Positions 35,466-43,467 of a stretch of 64,000 nt of DNA are shown here, piece by piece (within the stretch, counting starts at the first letter, position 1; every line of letters begins with the position of its first letter). The translations under genes and the position numbers were made by a program. The notes beneath the pieces were generated by a model. It was not told the DNA's origin and did no database searches. It worked only from the letters and a program-made list of their open reading frames with translations. The stretch comes from Archangium gephyra (GTDB lineage Bacteria; Myxococcota; Myxococcia; Myxococcales; Myxococcaceae). Where the stretch lies: assembly GCA_003243425.1 (NCBI GenBank), contig QFQP01000001.1:434001-498000 (forward strand), written 5' to 3'.

Positions 35466-36503
35466 ATGTCTACCGAGTTCTCCGGCCACGGCCACACCGC
35501 TCACAACCACGCGCCGACGCAGGTCGAAGTGCCGCTGCGCCACGACTGGAAGCTGGACGAGGTGAAGGCGCTCTACGAGCTGCCGCTGCTCGACCTCGTC
35601 TACCGCGCGCAGACGGTGCACCGCGCGGTGTGGAAGGACAACAAGGTGCAGCTGTGCAGCCTGTTGTCGATCAAGACCGGCGGCTGCTCGGAAGACTGCG
35701 CGTATTGCCCGCAGGCCGCCCGCTACAAGACGGGCGTGAAGGCCGACAAGTTGATGTCGGTGCCGCAGGTGCTCGAGGCCGCGAAGACCGCGCGTGAAGC
35801 GGGGGCGACGCGCTTCTGCATGGGCGCGGCGTGGCGTGAAATCAAAGACGGGCCGCAGTTCGATTCCGTGCTCGACATGGTGCGCGGCGTGAAGTCGATG
35901 GGCATGGAGGCGTGCTGCACGCTGGGCATGCTGACCGAGACCCAGGCCAAGCGGCTCAAGGAAGCGGGCCTCGACGCGTACAACCACAACCTCGACACCA
36001 GCCGCGAGCACTACGGCGACATCATCTCGACGCGCACCTACGACGACCGCCTCAAGACGCTCCAGCGCGTGCGGGAAGCGGGCATCGGCGTGTGCTGCGG
36101 CGGCATCATCGGCCTCGGTGAGTCGGTCGACGAGCGCTGCGGGCTGTTGATGCAGCTGGCCAACCAGGAGCACCACCCGGAATCGGTGCCGGTGAACGCG
36201 CTGGTGCCGGTGGAAGGCACGCCGCTCGCGCAGAACGTCCGCGTGGAGAGCATCGACATGATCCGCACCATCGCGGTCGCGCGCATCATGATGCCGGCGT
36301 CGATGGTGCGCCTGTCAGCAGGCCGTCAGCAGATGAACGAAGAAGCGCAGCTGCTGTGCATGATGGCCGGCGCGAACTCGGTGTTCTTCGGCGAGAAGCT
36401 GCTGACCACCGGCAACCCCGAGTTCCAGCAGGACATGGCGCTGTTCGAGAAGGCCGGCGTGAAGCCGCTCGAGCCGAACGTCGACACGCCCGTGACGCAG
36501 TAA
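35466..36503 (+). CDS. bioB: Biotin synthase
   Basis: 345 residues. This radical-SAM enzyme inserts sulfur into dethiobiotin, the last step of biotin synthesis. The 4Fe-4S cluster cysteines are Cys74, Cys78 and Cys81 in GGCSEDCAYCPQ. Downstream blocks are typical: FCMGAAWRE, NHNLDTSREHY, CCGGIIGLGES and RLSAGRQQM. The N-terminal 25 residues are a His-rich extension (HGHTAHNH). A CAGGAG ribosome site precedes ATG 35466. First gene of the cluster; the stop overlaps the bioF start (TAATG). I saw no clear BirA operator in the 57-base gap upstream. Confidence 0.97.
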   Translation: MSTEFSGHGHTAHNHAPTQVEVPLRHDWKLDEVKALYELPLLDLVYRAQTVHRAVWKDNKVQLCSLLSIKTGGCSEDCAYCPQAARYKTGVKADKLMSVPQVLEAAKTAREAGATRFCMGAAWREIKDGPQFDSVLDMVRGVKSMGMEACCTLGMLTETQAKRLKEAGLDAYNHNLDTSREHYGDIISTRTYDDRLKTLQRVREAGIGVCCGGIIGLGESVDERCGLLMQLANQEHHPESVPVNALVPVEGTPLAQNVRVESIDMIRTIAVARIMMPASMVRLSAGRQQMNEEAQLLCMMAGANSVFFGEKLLTTGNPEFQQDMALFEKAGVKPLEPNVDTPVTQ

Positions 36504-37696
36504 TGCCGCGCCTCGCCGACAGCTGGGCGAAGGAAGCGCTCGCTTCGCTCGAGGCGCAGGCGCTCCGTCGTCACCTCGAACCGCTGCAGACGCCGCAGGG
36601 GCCGCGCGTATGTGTGGCCGGGCGCGCGTACCTGAACTTCTCGTCGAACGACTACCTCGGGCTGGCGAACGACGCCGACGTGGTGGCGGCGGGCAGGGCG
36701 GCGCTCGAACGGCACGGTGCGGGCGCCGGTGCCTCTCGACTGGTGGTCGGTGATTCCGAAGCGCACCACGCGCTCGAACGTGCGCTCGCGCAGTTCGAAG
36801 GCACGGAGGCCGCGCTGCTGTTCAACAGCGGCTACGCGGCGAACCTCGGGGTGCTCACGGCGATGTTCGGCCCCGGAGACGTGATCTTCTCGGACGCGCT
36901 CAATCACGCGAGCCTCATCGATGGCTGCCGGCTCTCGCGGGCGCAGGTGGTGGTGTACCGCCACCGCGACGTCGAGCACCTCGAGGCGTTGATTCGTGTG
37001 CATGCCGGGCGGCGGCGGGCGGTGGTGACCGACACGGTGTTCTCGATGGACGGTGATCGCGCGCCGCTGAAGTCGATCGGGGCGTTGTGCGAGCAGTACG
37101 GCCTCGCGTTGATGGTCGACGAAGCGCACGGCACCGGCGTGCTCGGTGAGAACGGTCGCGGGCTGTGTGAGCTCGAAGGTGTCGAGCCCGACTTTCACGT
37201 GGGCACGTTGTCGAAGGCGCTCGGCGGGTTCGGTGCGTACGTGTGCTGCACGAGCGCGGTGCGCGAGGTGCTGTTCAACAAGGCGCGGTCGCTGGTGTTC
37301 AGCACGGCGCTGCCGCCGGCCGTGTGTGTGGCCGCGACGGTGGCGTTGGAGAAACTGAAGGATCCTTCACGTCGTGCGCGTCTCTCGGCGCGGGTTGAAC
37401 AGCTGGCAAAGGGCCTCGGGCTTGCGCCGGACTCGGCGGTGTTCTCGGTGGTGCTCGGCGACCCGGAGGTGGCGATGGGCGTCAGTCAACGGCTGCGTGA
37501 GAAGAGGTTGCTGGTGAAGGCGATCCGGCCTCCGACGGTGCCCGTGGGGACGAGCCGCCTGCGCATCTCGGTGAGCGCGGCGCACAGCGAAGAAGACGTC
37601 GCGCTGCTGTTGAAGGAACTGCACGTCGAGGTCCCTGCAACAGCGGTGGGAGGGCCAGGGAGGGCGGCGCTGCGCATGGAGAGGGAGGACACATGA
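36503..37696 (+). CDS. bioF: 8-amino-7-oxononanoate synthase
   Basis: 397 residues; ATG 36503 shares one base with the bioB stop. The PLP enzyme joins pimeloyl-ACP/CoA and alanine in the first step of biotin ring assembly. PLP-binding Lys238 lies in HVGTLSKALGGFGAYV; other family blocks are NDYLGLAND, GSRLV-type GASRLVVGDSEAHHALE, DALNHASLIDGCRLS and MVDEAHGTGVLGENGRG. Normal length with a short Gly/Arg-rich C-terminal tail. Overlaps bioA by 4 bases (ATGA). Confidence 0.97.
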   Translation: MPRLADSWAKEALASLEAQALRRHLEPLQTPQGPRVCVAGRAYLNFSSNDYLGLANDADVVAAGRAALERHGAGAGASRLVVGDSEAHHALERALAQFEGTEAALLFNSGYAANLGVLTAMFGPGDVIFSDALNHASLIDGCRLSRAQVVVYRHRDVEHLEALIRVHAGRRRAVVTDTVFSMDGDRAPLKSIGALCEQYGLALMVDEAHGTGVLGENGRGLCELEGVEPDFHVGTLSKALGGFGAYVCCTSAVREVLFNKARSLVFSTALPPAVCVAATVALEKLKDPSRRARLSARVEQLAKGLGLAPDSAVFSVVLGDPEVAMGVSQRLREKRLLVKAIRPPTVPVGTSRLRISVSAAHSEEDVALLLKELHVEVPATAVGGPGRAALRMEREDT

Positions 37697-38997
37697 CGAC
37701 CACGGAGCTGCTCGCTCTCGACGCGCGACACGTCTGGCACCCGTTCACGCAGATGCAGGGCTGGCTCGAGGATCAACCGCTGATCATCGAATCAGCCGAG
37801 GGCAACTGGCTCATCGACACCGACGGCCGCCGCTACCTCGACGCCATCTCGTCGCTGTGGGTGACGGTGCACGGCCATCGCAAGAAGCAGCTCGACGAAG
37901 CGATCCGCGCGCAGCTCGACAAGGTGGCGCACTGCACGTTGCTCGGTCAGGCGTCGGTTCCGTCGATCGAACTCGCCGCCAGACTGGTCGCCCTCGCACC
38001 CGCAGGCCTCACCCGCGTCTTCTATTCAGACTCGGGCAGCACCTCGGTCGAGATCGCCGTGAAGATGGCGTACCAGTACTGGCAGCTCACGGGCCGCACC
38101 GAGAAGCGGCGCTTCGTGGCGCTCAAAGAGGCGTACCACGGTGACACCATCGGCTCGGTCTCGGTGGGTGGCGTCGATCTCTTCCACGAGCGCTTCCGCG
38201 ACCTGCTCTTCCCGGTCGAGCGCATCGCGGTGCCGACGTCGCTGCCATCGTCGCTCGCAGAAGTCGAAGCGCTGTTCGCGGCGAAGGCCGACACCATCGC
38301 CGGCTTCGTGGTCGAGCCCCTGGTGCAGGGCGCCGCGGGCATGTTGATGCAGCCCGAAGGCTGGCTCTCGGGTGTAGCTGCGCTCTGCCGCAAGTACGAC
38401 GTGCTGCTCATCTGCGACGAAGTGGCGACGGGCTTCGGCCGCACGGGCACCATGTTCGCCTGCGAGCAGGAAGCGGTGACGCCGGACCTCATGTGTGTCG
38501 CCAAGGGGCTGACCGGCGGCTACCTGCCACTGGCCGCGACGTTGGCGAGCGAGCGCATCTATTCCGCGTTCCTCGGCCGCTTCGACGAAGCGAAGACCTT
38601 CTTCCACGGCCACACGTACACCGGGAACCCGCTCGCCTGCGCGGTCGCGCTCGCGAACCTCGCGCTGTTCGAAAGCGAACGAACGCTGGAGCGCATGATT
38701 CCTGCGGAAGCGGTGCTCGCCGATGGCCTCGAGCGCGTCGCGAAGCTGAAGCACGTGAAGGAAGTGCGTCGTCGCGGCTTGATGATCGGCATCGAGCTCG
38801 CGCGTGACGGTCACACGGCCTACGAGTTCGGCGAGCGCATGGGCTTCAAGGCCTGCCTTGCGGCGCGGAAGCACAACGTGTTGTTGCGCCCGCTGGGCAA
38901 CGTCATCGTGGTGATGCCGCCGCTCTCGCTGACCGACACCGAAGCCCGGTTGATCATCACCGCGTTGCTCGAAGCGATTCCGTCCGTCACCGAATGA
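37693..38997 (+). CDS. bioA: Adenosylmethionine-8-amino-7-oxononanoate aminotransferase
   Basis: 434 residues, a class III PLP aminotransferase that makes diaminopelargonic acid. Recognised by the BioA-typical start (ARHVWHPFTQMQ), FYSDSGSTSVEIAVKMAYQYW, YHGDTIGSVSVGG, the cofactor Asp in LICDEVATGFGRTG and Lys271 in CVAKGLTGGYLPLAATL. The WHPFTQM and SDSGS blocks separate it from other class III aminotransferases. Translationally coupled to bioF. After its stop comes a 375-base gap before the last biotin gene pair. Confidence 0.96.
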   Translation: MTTTELLALDARHVWHPFTQMQGWLEDQPLIIESAEGNWLIDTDGRRYLDAISSLWVTVHGHRKKQLDEAIRAQLDKVAHCTLLGQASVPSIELAARLVALAPAGLTRVFYSDSGSTSVEIAVKMAYQYWQLTGRTEKRRFVALKEAYHGDTIGSVSVGGVDLFHERFRDLLFPVERIAVPTSLPSSLAEVEALFAAKADTIAGFVVEPLVQGAAGMLMQPEGWLSGVAALCRKYDVLLICDEVATGFGRTGTMFACEQEAVTPDLMCVAKGLTGGYLPLAATLASERIYSAFLGRFDEAKTFFHGHTYTGNPLACAVALANLALFESERTLERMIPAEAVLADGLERVAKLKHVKEVRRRGLMIGIELARDGHTAYEFGERMGFKACLAARKHNVLLRPLGNVIVVMPPLSLTDTEARLIITALLEAIPSVTE

Positions 38998-39372
38998 AGT
39001 TCGAGACCCGCGTCGAAGCCCAGTGCACGAGGTCGCAAGACCGTGCAGGGGTCTTCGAGTGCGGGTCATTGCTCATTGAGTCGTGGCCGACGGCGGCACG
39101 TCGGGTGGCGGCGATGCGGCACAGCGCGTCGTGGCGCGCGAACCGGCGGCGCTCGACGCAGTGAAGCGATTGACGCATGTGACGCGCTGGTCGACCCGGT
39201 TCGAATGCCCGAGCGGTGGTCTTCAGGACGACGTCGGCATCACGCTCGTTCGCACCGGCGCGCACCAGACGTCGAAGCGATGAGCGCCGCCGGAAACGTG
39301 TTCGGGTTTCGTCGTGAAGCGAGCGATGACGTTGTCATTGTCGCGTTCGCCCGACGAATACACACTCACGAC
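38998..39372 (+). other. 375-base gap inside the biotin cluster; only hairpins seen
   Basis: No convincing gene on either strand: open frames exist but are Arg-rich shadows. Near the left end, 39024-39047 forms a hairpin with a GCAA tetraloop (TGCAC…GGTC-GCAA-GACC-GTGCA), and the outer GACCCGC (39005-39011) can pair with GCGGGTC (39061-39067) to enclose it. No U tract follows, so this may be a structured 3' end after bioA rather than a classical terminator. The right part would hold the promoter of the protease-bioD pair. Confidence 0.45.
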
Positions 39373-40272
39373 ATGGAAGAGCAGGGCGAGAGCGCAGCAC
39401 CGCCGGTCGAGCCGGTCGTTCCAGCAGCACCTCCAGAACCTCCGCCGCCGACCGTGTGGCAGAGCTTCGTGACGCTCGCGCTGTCGCTGGTCTTCGTGCT
39501 CGGCAGCGGCGTGGTCATCGCCATCGGCCTGATGCTCAACAACGCGCGGCAGGGCATCAAGGTGTCGCCGCTCGACCTGATGACCTCGCCGCGCGTCATC
39601 GTGGCTTCGGCCTTCGTCACCCAGGTCGCGCTCTTCATTTCGGTGCGCTTCTTCCCGGTGCTGCTCAAAGACGTTGGGCCTGACGGTTGGCTCGCGCGCG
39701 TGCGGTGGGAGGCCTCGCGGCTTCACCTGGGCCGCGTGGTGCTCGCGTGGCTGGGCACGCTGGCGACGGGTTCGCTGGCGACCTACATCCTCGAGCCGTT
39801 GCGGCAGGCCTCCGACATCCTCACGCGCTTCGCTGAGGTCGCGCGCAACGCCTCGCCGGTGCTCTTCGCGATGCTGCTGCTGGTCGGCGCCATCGCGCCC
39901 GGCATCGCAGAAGAGCTCATGTTCCGCGGGCTCCTGCAGACGCGCTTCATTCAACGTTGGGGCCCGGTCGCCGGCATCGCCACCACGGCACTTCTCTTCG
40001 GCGCGTACCACTTCGACATCCGCCAGGGCCTCGCGGCGATGGCCATGGGGTGGTGGATCGGTTGGCTCGCCTGGCGCGACGGCAGCATCGTGAACGTCGC
40101 CTTCGGTCACATGCTCAACAACGGCACGGCGTTCCTGTTGAGCCGGTTCACGCCGCAGGTCGAAGCGCACGAGCGTTCGCCGGCGGTGTTCTTCGCCGCG
40201 CTCTTCCTGCTGCTCGCCTGCATCGCGGCCGGCACTTTCATCAACAAGCAGCCGAAGGAAGTCGCAGCGTGA
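39373..40272 (+). CDS. CPBP-family intramembrane glutamic protease
   Basis: 299 residues from ATG 39373; in-frame codons upstream are not protein-like. A Pro/Glu-rich N-terminus (about 35 residues) is followed by roughly eight membrane segments. The catalytic signature of CPBP/Rce1 proteases is complete: GIAEELMFRG (Glu-Glu…Arg), then FGAYHFD and FGHMLNNGTAFL, which supply the two His and the Asn. Family members cut prenylated proteins, act as bacteriocin-immunity proteins, or, as myxosortases, trim MYXO-CTERM tags. The GTGA overlap with bioD ties it to the biotin operon. Which role applies is unknown. Confidence 0.88.
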   Translation: MEEQGESAAPPVEPVVPAAPPEPPPPTVWQSFVTLALSLVFVLGSGVVIAIGLMLNNARQGIKVSPLDLMTSPRVIVASAFVTQVALFISVRFFPVLLKDVGPDGWLARVRWEASRLHLGRVVLAWLGTLATGSLATYILEPLRQASDILTRFAEVARNASPVLFAMLLLVGAIAPGIAEELMFRGLLQTRFIQRWGPVAGIATTALLFGAYHFDIRQGLAAMAMGWWIGWLAWRDGSIVNVAFGHMLNNGTAFLLSRFTPQVEAHERSPAVFFAALFLLLACIAAGTFINKQPKEVAA

Positions 40273-40916
40273 GGTTCTTCGTCACCGGTACCGATACCGG
40301 CGTGGGCAAGACCGAAGTGTCGTGTGCGTTGCTCGCGTCGATGGTGAAGCCCTGGGCCTTCAAGCCGTGTGAGAGCGGTGGCACCGGCGACAGTGAAGCG
40401 CTTCGTGAAGCCGCGGGAAGTTGGCAGCCGCTCGAGTCCATCTGTCTGTACCGATTGAAGGAGCCGCTCTCGCCACTCGCCGCGGCGACGCGTGAACGAA
40501 AGCGCATCGACTTCTCGAAGCTGGTGCGCGGCTTTCAGGCGCTCGGCCCCGGCCCGGGCATCGTGGAAGGTGCGGGCGGGCTCTTCGTGCCCATCACCGA
40601 AAAGCACGACGTCATCGACCTCATCGAAGCGGTGAAGCTGCCCGTGGTGCTGGTGGCGCGCGCGGGCCTCGGCACGGTGAACCACACCACGCTCTCGCTG
40701 CGCGCGCTTGCTGAACGCAAGTTGAAGGTCGCCGCCGTGGTGCTCAGCCAGGCCACGCCCGGCAGCGATCTCGCCATCTCGCTCAATCGCGACGAGCTCG
40801 AACGCCGCTTTCCGACGACCACGTTCCTCGGCCCGGTGCTCTTCGAGGCCGACGCATCGAAGCGGAGGAAGAAGCTGCGCGCCGCGCTGAAACCCCTCGT
40901 CAGGAGCCCGCAGTAA
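40269..40916 (+). CDS. bioD: Dethiobiotin synthetase
   Basis: 215 residues; GTG 40269 overlaps the protease stop. This ATP-dependent carboxylase closes the ureido ring of dethiobiotin. N-terminal FVTGTDTGVGKTEVSCALL carries the P-loop (about 5-16), followed by FKPCESGG with the substrate Lys, EPLSPLAAA, and VEGAGGLFVPI, the typical BioD switch. Length is normal. It completes bioB-bioF-bioA-bioD; no bioC or bioH is present in the window. The minus-strand TetR gene converges on it with a 41-base gap. Confidence 0.95.
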   Translation: MRFFVTGTDTGVGKTEVSCALLASMVKPWAFKPCESGGTGDSEALREAAGSWQPLESICLYRLKEPLSPLAAATRERKRIDFSKLVRGFQALGPGPGIVEGAGGLFVPITEKHDVIDLIEAVKLPVVLVARAGLGTVNHTTLSLRALAERKLKVAAVVLSQATPGSDLAISLNRDELERRFPTTTFLGPVLFEADASKRRKKLRAALKPLVRSPQ

Positions 40917-40957
40917 TACGGTACAGACAGGTGTTCAGTGGTCAGCGCACCGACATG

Positions 40958-41548
40958 TCAGCGCAGCACCGCATCGAGCAGCCACTGCACGTTCCGCTTC
41001 GCGCGTTGGTGTGACTGACCGCGGTCGGCGGCATCGGCGATGAGGAACACCGCTTCGTTGAGCGCACCCGAGATGAGGTGCGCGACGGTGTTCACGTCGG
41101 CGCCCTGCAACCGGCCTTCGTCTTTGCAGGCCTGAAGCCCGGCGATGAGCGTGCCGAGGCCGAACTCCGCGTCGATGGCGCGCCACTTCGCCCAGCCCAG
41201 CACGCCGGGCCCATCGGTCAGCACCACGCGCCGCATTTCATCGTCGAGCGCGATGCTCAGGAACGCGTCGCACCCCCGCTTCACCGCCTGCACCGCATCG
41301 CCCGTGGCGTCGCCGTCGATGCGCTTGACCACGTCGGCCTGCACGTCGCGCAGCGCGGCCTCGAACAGCGCCTGCTTGTTCTCGTAGTGGTAGTAGACGG
41401 CGCCCTTGGTCAGCCCCAGCTCGGCGGCGATGGCGTCGACCGAAGCGTCTGCGTAGCCGTGTCGCGCGAACTCACGACGGGCGACCCGCACCAGCCGAGC
41501 CGTCGTCTCTGCCGTCCACTCCGCGTTGGTCTTCGGGCGCTTCGCCAT
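40958..41548 (-). CDS. TetR-family transcriptional regulator
   Basis: 196 residues. The N-terminal helix-turn-helix (about 15-60) reads LVRVARREFARHGYADASVD then ELGLTKGAVYYHYENKQAL, a typical TetR recognition helix. The C-terminal 135 residues are a helical ligand pocket. Its ATG directly abuts the stop of the VOC gene upstream, so the two form an operon. The perfect palindrome at 41969-41989 ahead of the VOC gene is its likely operator, giving autoregulation. The ligand is probably the VOC protein's substrate. Confidence 0.93.
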   Translation of the reverse strand: MAKRPKTNAEWTAETTARLVRVARREFARHGYADASVDAIAAELGLTKGAVYYHYENKQALFEAALRDVQADVVKRIDGDATGDAVQAVKRGCDAFLSIALDDEMRRVVLTDGPGVLGWAKWRAIDAEFGLGTLIAGLQACKDEGRLQGADVNTVAHLISGALNEAVFLIADAADRGQSHQRAKRNVQWLLDAVLR

Positions 41549-41956
41549 TCAGCCCAGATACTGCGCCGAGAACTCCGCCGACGGAGGAATCGGCTTGATG
41601 ACGTCGACCAGCACGCCCTCGGGCCCGCGCACGATGAAGTGCCGCTGACCGAACGCCTCGTCGCGCAGCGGCAGCAACACCTCGGCGCTCTTCGAGAGCC
41701 GCGCGTACTCGGCGTCGACGTCTTCGACCTCGAAGTTGATGAGCAACCCGCTGGCCGCCACGCGCCCCAAGGCGGGGATGGTCTCGTGGCTCTTCTGCAC
41801 CAGCGCCACCGCCGCGTTCGCGTTGCTGGGGTGCTTCAAGTGCACGTACCAGTCGGACACGAAGGCCGGCTCGAAGCCGAAGTGCGACTCGAAGAACTTC
41901 TGGCTGGAAGAGACGTCGGTCACTGCGAGCACGGGATAGGTCGAGGTGATCTTCAT
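41549..41956 (-). CDS. Glyoxalase/VOC-superfamily protein
   Basis: 135 residues, one vicinal-oxygen-chelate fold made of two beta-alpha-beta-beta-beta units. The N-terminal unit starts YPVLAVTDVSSSQKFFESHFGFEP; the second contains LINFEVEDVDAEYARL and RHFIVRGPEGVLVDVIKPI. Metal-ligand candidates are the Glu/His residues in these strands. Members detoxify methylglyoxal or antibiotics such as bleomycin and fosfomycin, or cleave aromatic rings. The paired TetR gene suggests inducible detoxification. Confidence 0.88.
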   Translation of the reverse strand: MKITSTYPVLAVTDVSSSQKFFESHFGFEPAFVSDWYVHLKHPSNANAAVALVQKSHETIPALGRVAASGLLINFEVEDVDAEYARLSKSAEVLLPLRDEAFGQRHFIVRGPEGVLVDVIKPIPPSAEFSAQYLG

Positions 41957-41968
41957 GGTGCGTCAAAG

Positions 41969-41989
41969 ATACATACCGAAAGTATGTAT
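41969..41989. promoter_or_regulatory. Perfect palindromic operator of the VOC-TetR operon
   Basis: ATACATAC-CGAAA-GTATGTAT: an 8-base perfect inverted repeat with a 5-base spacer, 13-33 bases upstream of the VOC ATG on the minus strand. It is strikingly AT-rich in a very GC-rich window. Position and symmetry are those of a TetR operator that also blocks transcription start; it contains no extra function that I can see. Confidence 0.8.
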
Positions 41990-41995
41990 TGCAAC

Positions 41996-42319
41996 TCAGG
42001 CGGCCGATTGCAGCTGGTCGTTGCCGGCCGGCGACAGCATGCGCAGCTGCCGCAGCCGCTCGACGTCGTCGTAGCAATCGAAGGCCTCGCCCCCGAGCCG
42101 GTCGACCTCGGCCACCAGCCGTCGGAAGGTGGCGACCTCCCGGGCCTGCAAGGCGAAGCGGCCGTCAGCGTCGAGCCACTCGGCGGGGTCTTCCTCGAGC
42201 CGGAAGTCGATGCGCCGGTCGAAGAGGTGCGCCCACAACAGCTGGGCATCGCGGCGGCAATTCACGGTGGCGGGGCAGCTCGTTCGCATGCGCCGTCTTG
42301 TACCGGGGAGGTCTGACAT
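41996..42319 (-). CDS. Hypothetical protein of about 107 residues
   Basis: Read from ATG 42319, or from ATG 42289 for a 97-residue form. Most of it is one charged domain (AQLLWAHLFDRRIDFRLEED, then ALQAREVATFRRLVAEVDRL and YDDVERLRQLRML) with the look of a mostly helical soluble protein. No signal, membrane helix or known motif. It is transcribed toward the VOC operon and stops 7 bases before the palindromic operator. Codon choice (GC at third positions) favours this frame over the overlapping frames. Family unknown. Confidence 0.6.
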   Translation of the reverse strand: MSDLPGTRRRMRTSCPATVNCRRDAQLLWAHLFDRRIDFRLEEDPAEWLDADGRFALQAREVATFRRLVAEVDRLGGEAFDCYDDVERLRQLRMLSPAGNDQLQSAA

Positions 42320-42433
42320 GTTCGGCCGCCGGGCTCTCAACCGCTGAGAATCATTCGCGACACAATCTTTGCGACATTGCTGAGCACCCTGTGTCAGAGG
42401 CGCGAAGGCAACCCTCACCCGGAGTACCCACAC

Positions 42434-42670
42434 ATGAAGCAGATCCTCCTCGGCGTCGTTCTCTCGCTCGGTTTCGTCGGCTGCGGTTCCCCCGAAGGCG
42501 GCGGCACCGGCGGTGGCGGCGGCTCGCAGACCTGCACCCAGGCGCACACCTGCCGCAACGGCTCGTGCACCTGCGACGACGGCCCGAACAAGGACAACAG
42601 CTGCTGCTCGCCCAGCGACTCGTCGTGCACCACCAACAAGTGCGACACGTACTGCAGGTACTGCCGCTGA
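42434..42670 (+). CDS. Tiny Cys-rich lipoprotein
   Basis: 78 residues from ATG 42434: a lipoprotein signal with lipobox GFVGC (Cys17), a Gly-rich linker, then about 40 residues with ten cysteines (CTCDDGP, NSCCSPSD, NKCDTYCRYC). The density suggests a disulfide knot, similar in style to small knottin or metallothionein-like peptides. It stands alone with its own strong terminator 22 bases downstream, so it may be an abundant transcript. No family recognised. Confidence 0.8.
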   Translation: MKQILLGVVLSLGFVGCGSPEGGGTGGGGGSQTCTQAHTCRNGSCTCDDGPNKDNSCCSPSDSSCTTNKCDTYCRYCR

Positions 42671-42691
42671 GCGCACGCGCGTCGTGACGTG

Positions 42692-42731
42692 AAAGCCCGT
42701 CTCCACTCTCGGAGGCGGGCTTTTTCTTTTT
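42692..42731 (+). terminator. Intrinsic terminator of the tiny Cys-rich lipoprotein
   Basis: AAAGCCCGTCTCC-ACTCTC-GGAGGCGGGCTTTTTCTTTTT: a GC-rich stem of about 11 pairs with one mismatch, flanked by A and T runs. It is the best Rho-independent terminator in the window. Confidence 0.93.
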
Positions 42732-42795
42732 CACCGATGCGACATCGAAATCGCCGCCGTGTCTTCGCGACGAACCCGAAGAACGGAGTCGTCCC

Positions 42796-43458
42796 ATGCG
42801 CGGTGCAGCGCTCCTCATTCTGTTGTCGACCACGGCGCTGGCCGGAACCCGCAGCGCGCGGCGCGCCGTCGAAGCCGCGCAGGAAGCCGTCAGTGATTCC
42901 GACGCCGACTGTTCACGAAAGCTCAGCCGTAAGCTGGCCGCGCTCGAAGACGAGCGGCCCTCGCCACGCCAGGTGCGTGCGGTCATCGACTTCGCCGCCG
43001 ACGAGTGCCCCCGAAAGCTGGCTGCGAAGGTCCGCCGTGCGCTCCAGCCGTTGACCGGAGAAGACGAAGACGACGAAGACGATGACGATGAGCGCCCGTC
43101 ACGCCGTGACGCCCGCCCGCGCCGTCGCGACTGTGGCACCGGTGAAGATCCCGGCTGCGGCTCCGACCCGGCTCCGATGGACGCGGTCGCCTTTCGCGGG
43201 CTGCTCGACGCGCTGCGCTCCAACGGCAACGAGTACACGCGGCTCGACGTCTTGCGGAACACGCTCGGCCATCAACGGCTCACTGCCGCGCAGCTCGGGC
43301 CGATCCTCGACTCGTTTCAGAACGAGTTCCTCAAGCTCGACGCCGCCAAGGCCGCCGTGCCGCGCCTGGTGAACCCGCAGCACGCGTTCGGTCACGCCTC
43401 GCGCTTTCGCAACACGTTCATCGCCGCCGACTTCACGAAGCTTCTTTCCACCCGCTGA
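42796..43458 (+). CDS. Exported DUF4476-like protein with Cys-helix module
   Basis: 220 residues with a signal peptide (ends near ALAG). Residues 20-85 are a helical module with the pattern DADCSRKLSRKLAALEDE and DECPRKLAAKVRRAL (two cysteines). An acidic/basic linker (EDEDDEDDDD) leads to a C-terminal domain (about 130-220) of the DUF4476 type: FRGLLDALRSNGNEYTRLDV, then LTAAQLGPILDSFQNEFLKL. The same Cys-helix module seems to recur in the next protein. It starts two genes that lead into a kinase; probably periplasmic. Confidence 0.78.
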   Translation: MRGAALLILLSTTALAGTRSARRAVEAAQEAVSDSDADCSRKLSRKLAALEDERPSPRQVRAVIDFAADECPRKLAAKVRRALQPLTGEDEDDEDDDDERPSRRDARPRRRDCGTGEDPGCGSDPAPMDAVAFRGLLDALRSNGNEYTRLDVLRNTLGHQRLTAAQLGPILDSFQNEFLKLDAAKAAVPRLVNPQHAFGHASRFRNTFIAADFTKLLSTR

Positions 43459-43467
43459 GGAGAAACC

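Noticed and set aside
39198..39219. tRNA-like sequence GGTTCGAATGCC and GCCCGAGCGG
   Set aside because: A T-loop-like and a D-arm-like piece occur in the wrong order, with no acceptor stem or anticodon arm.
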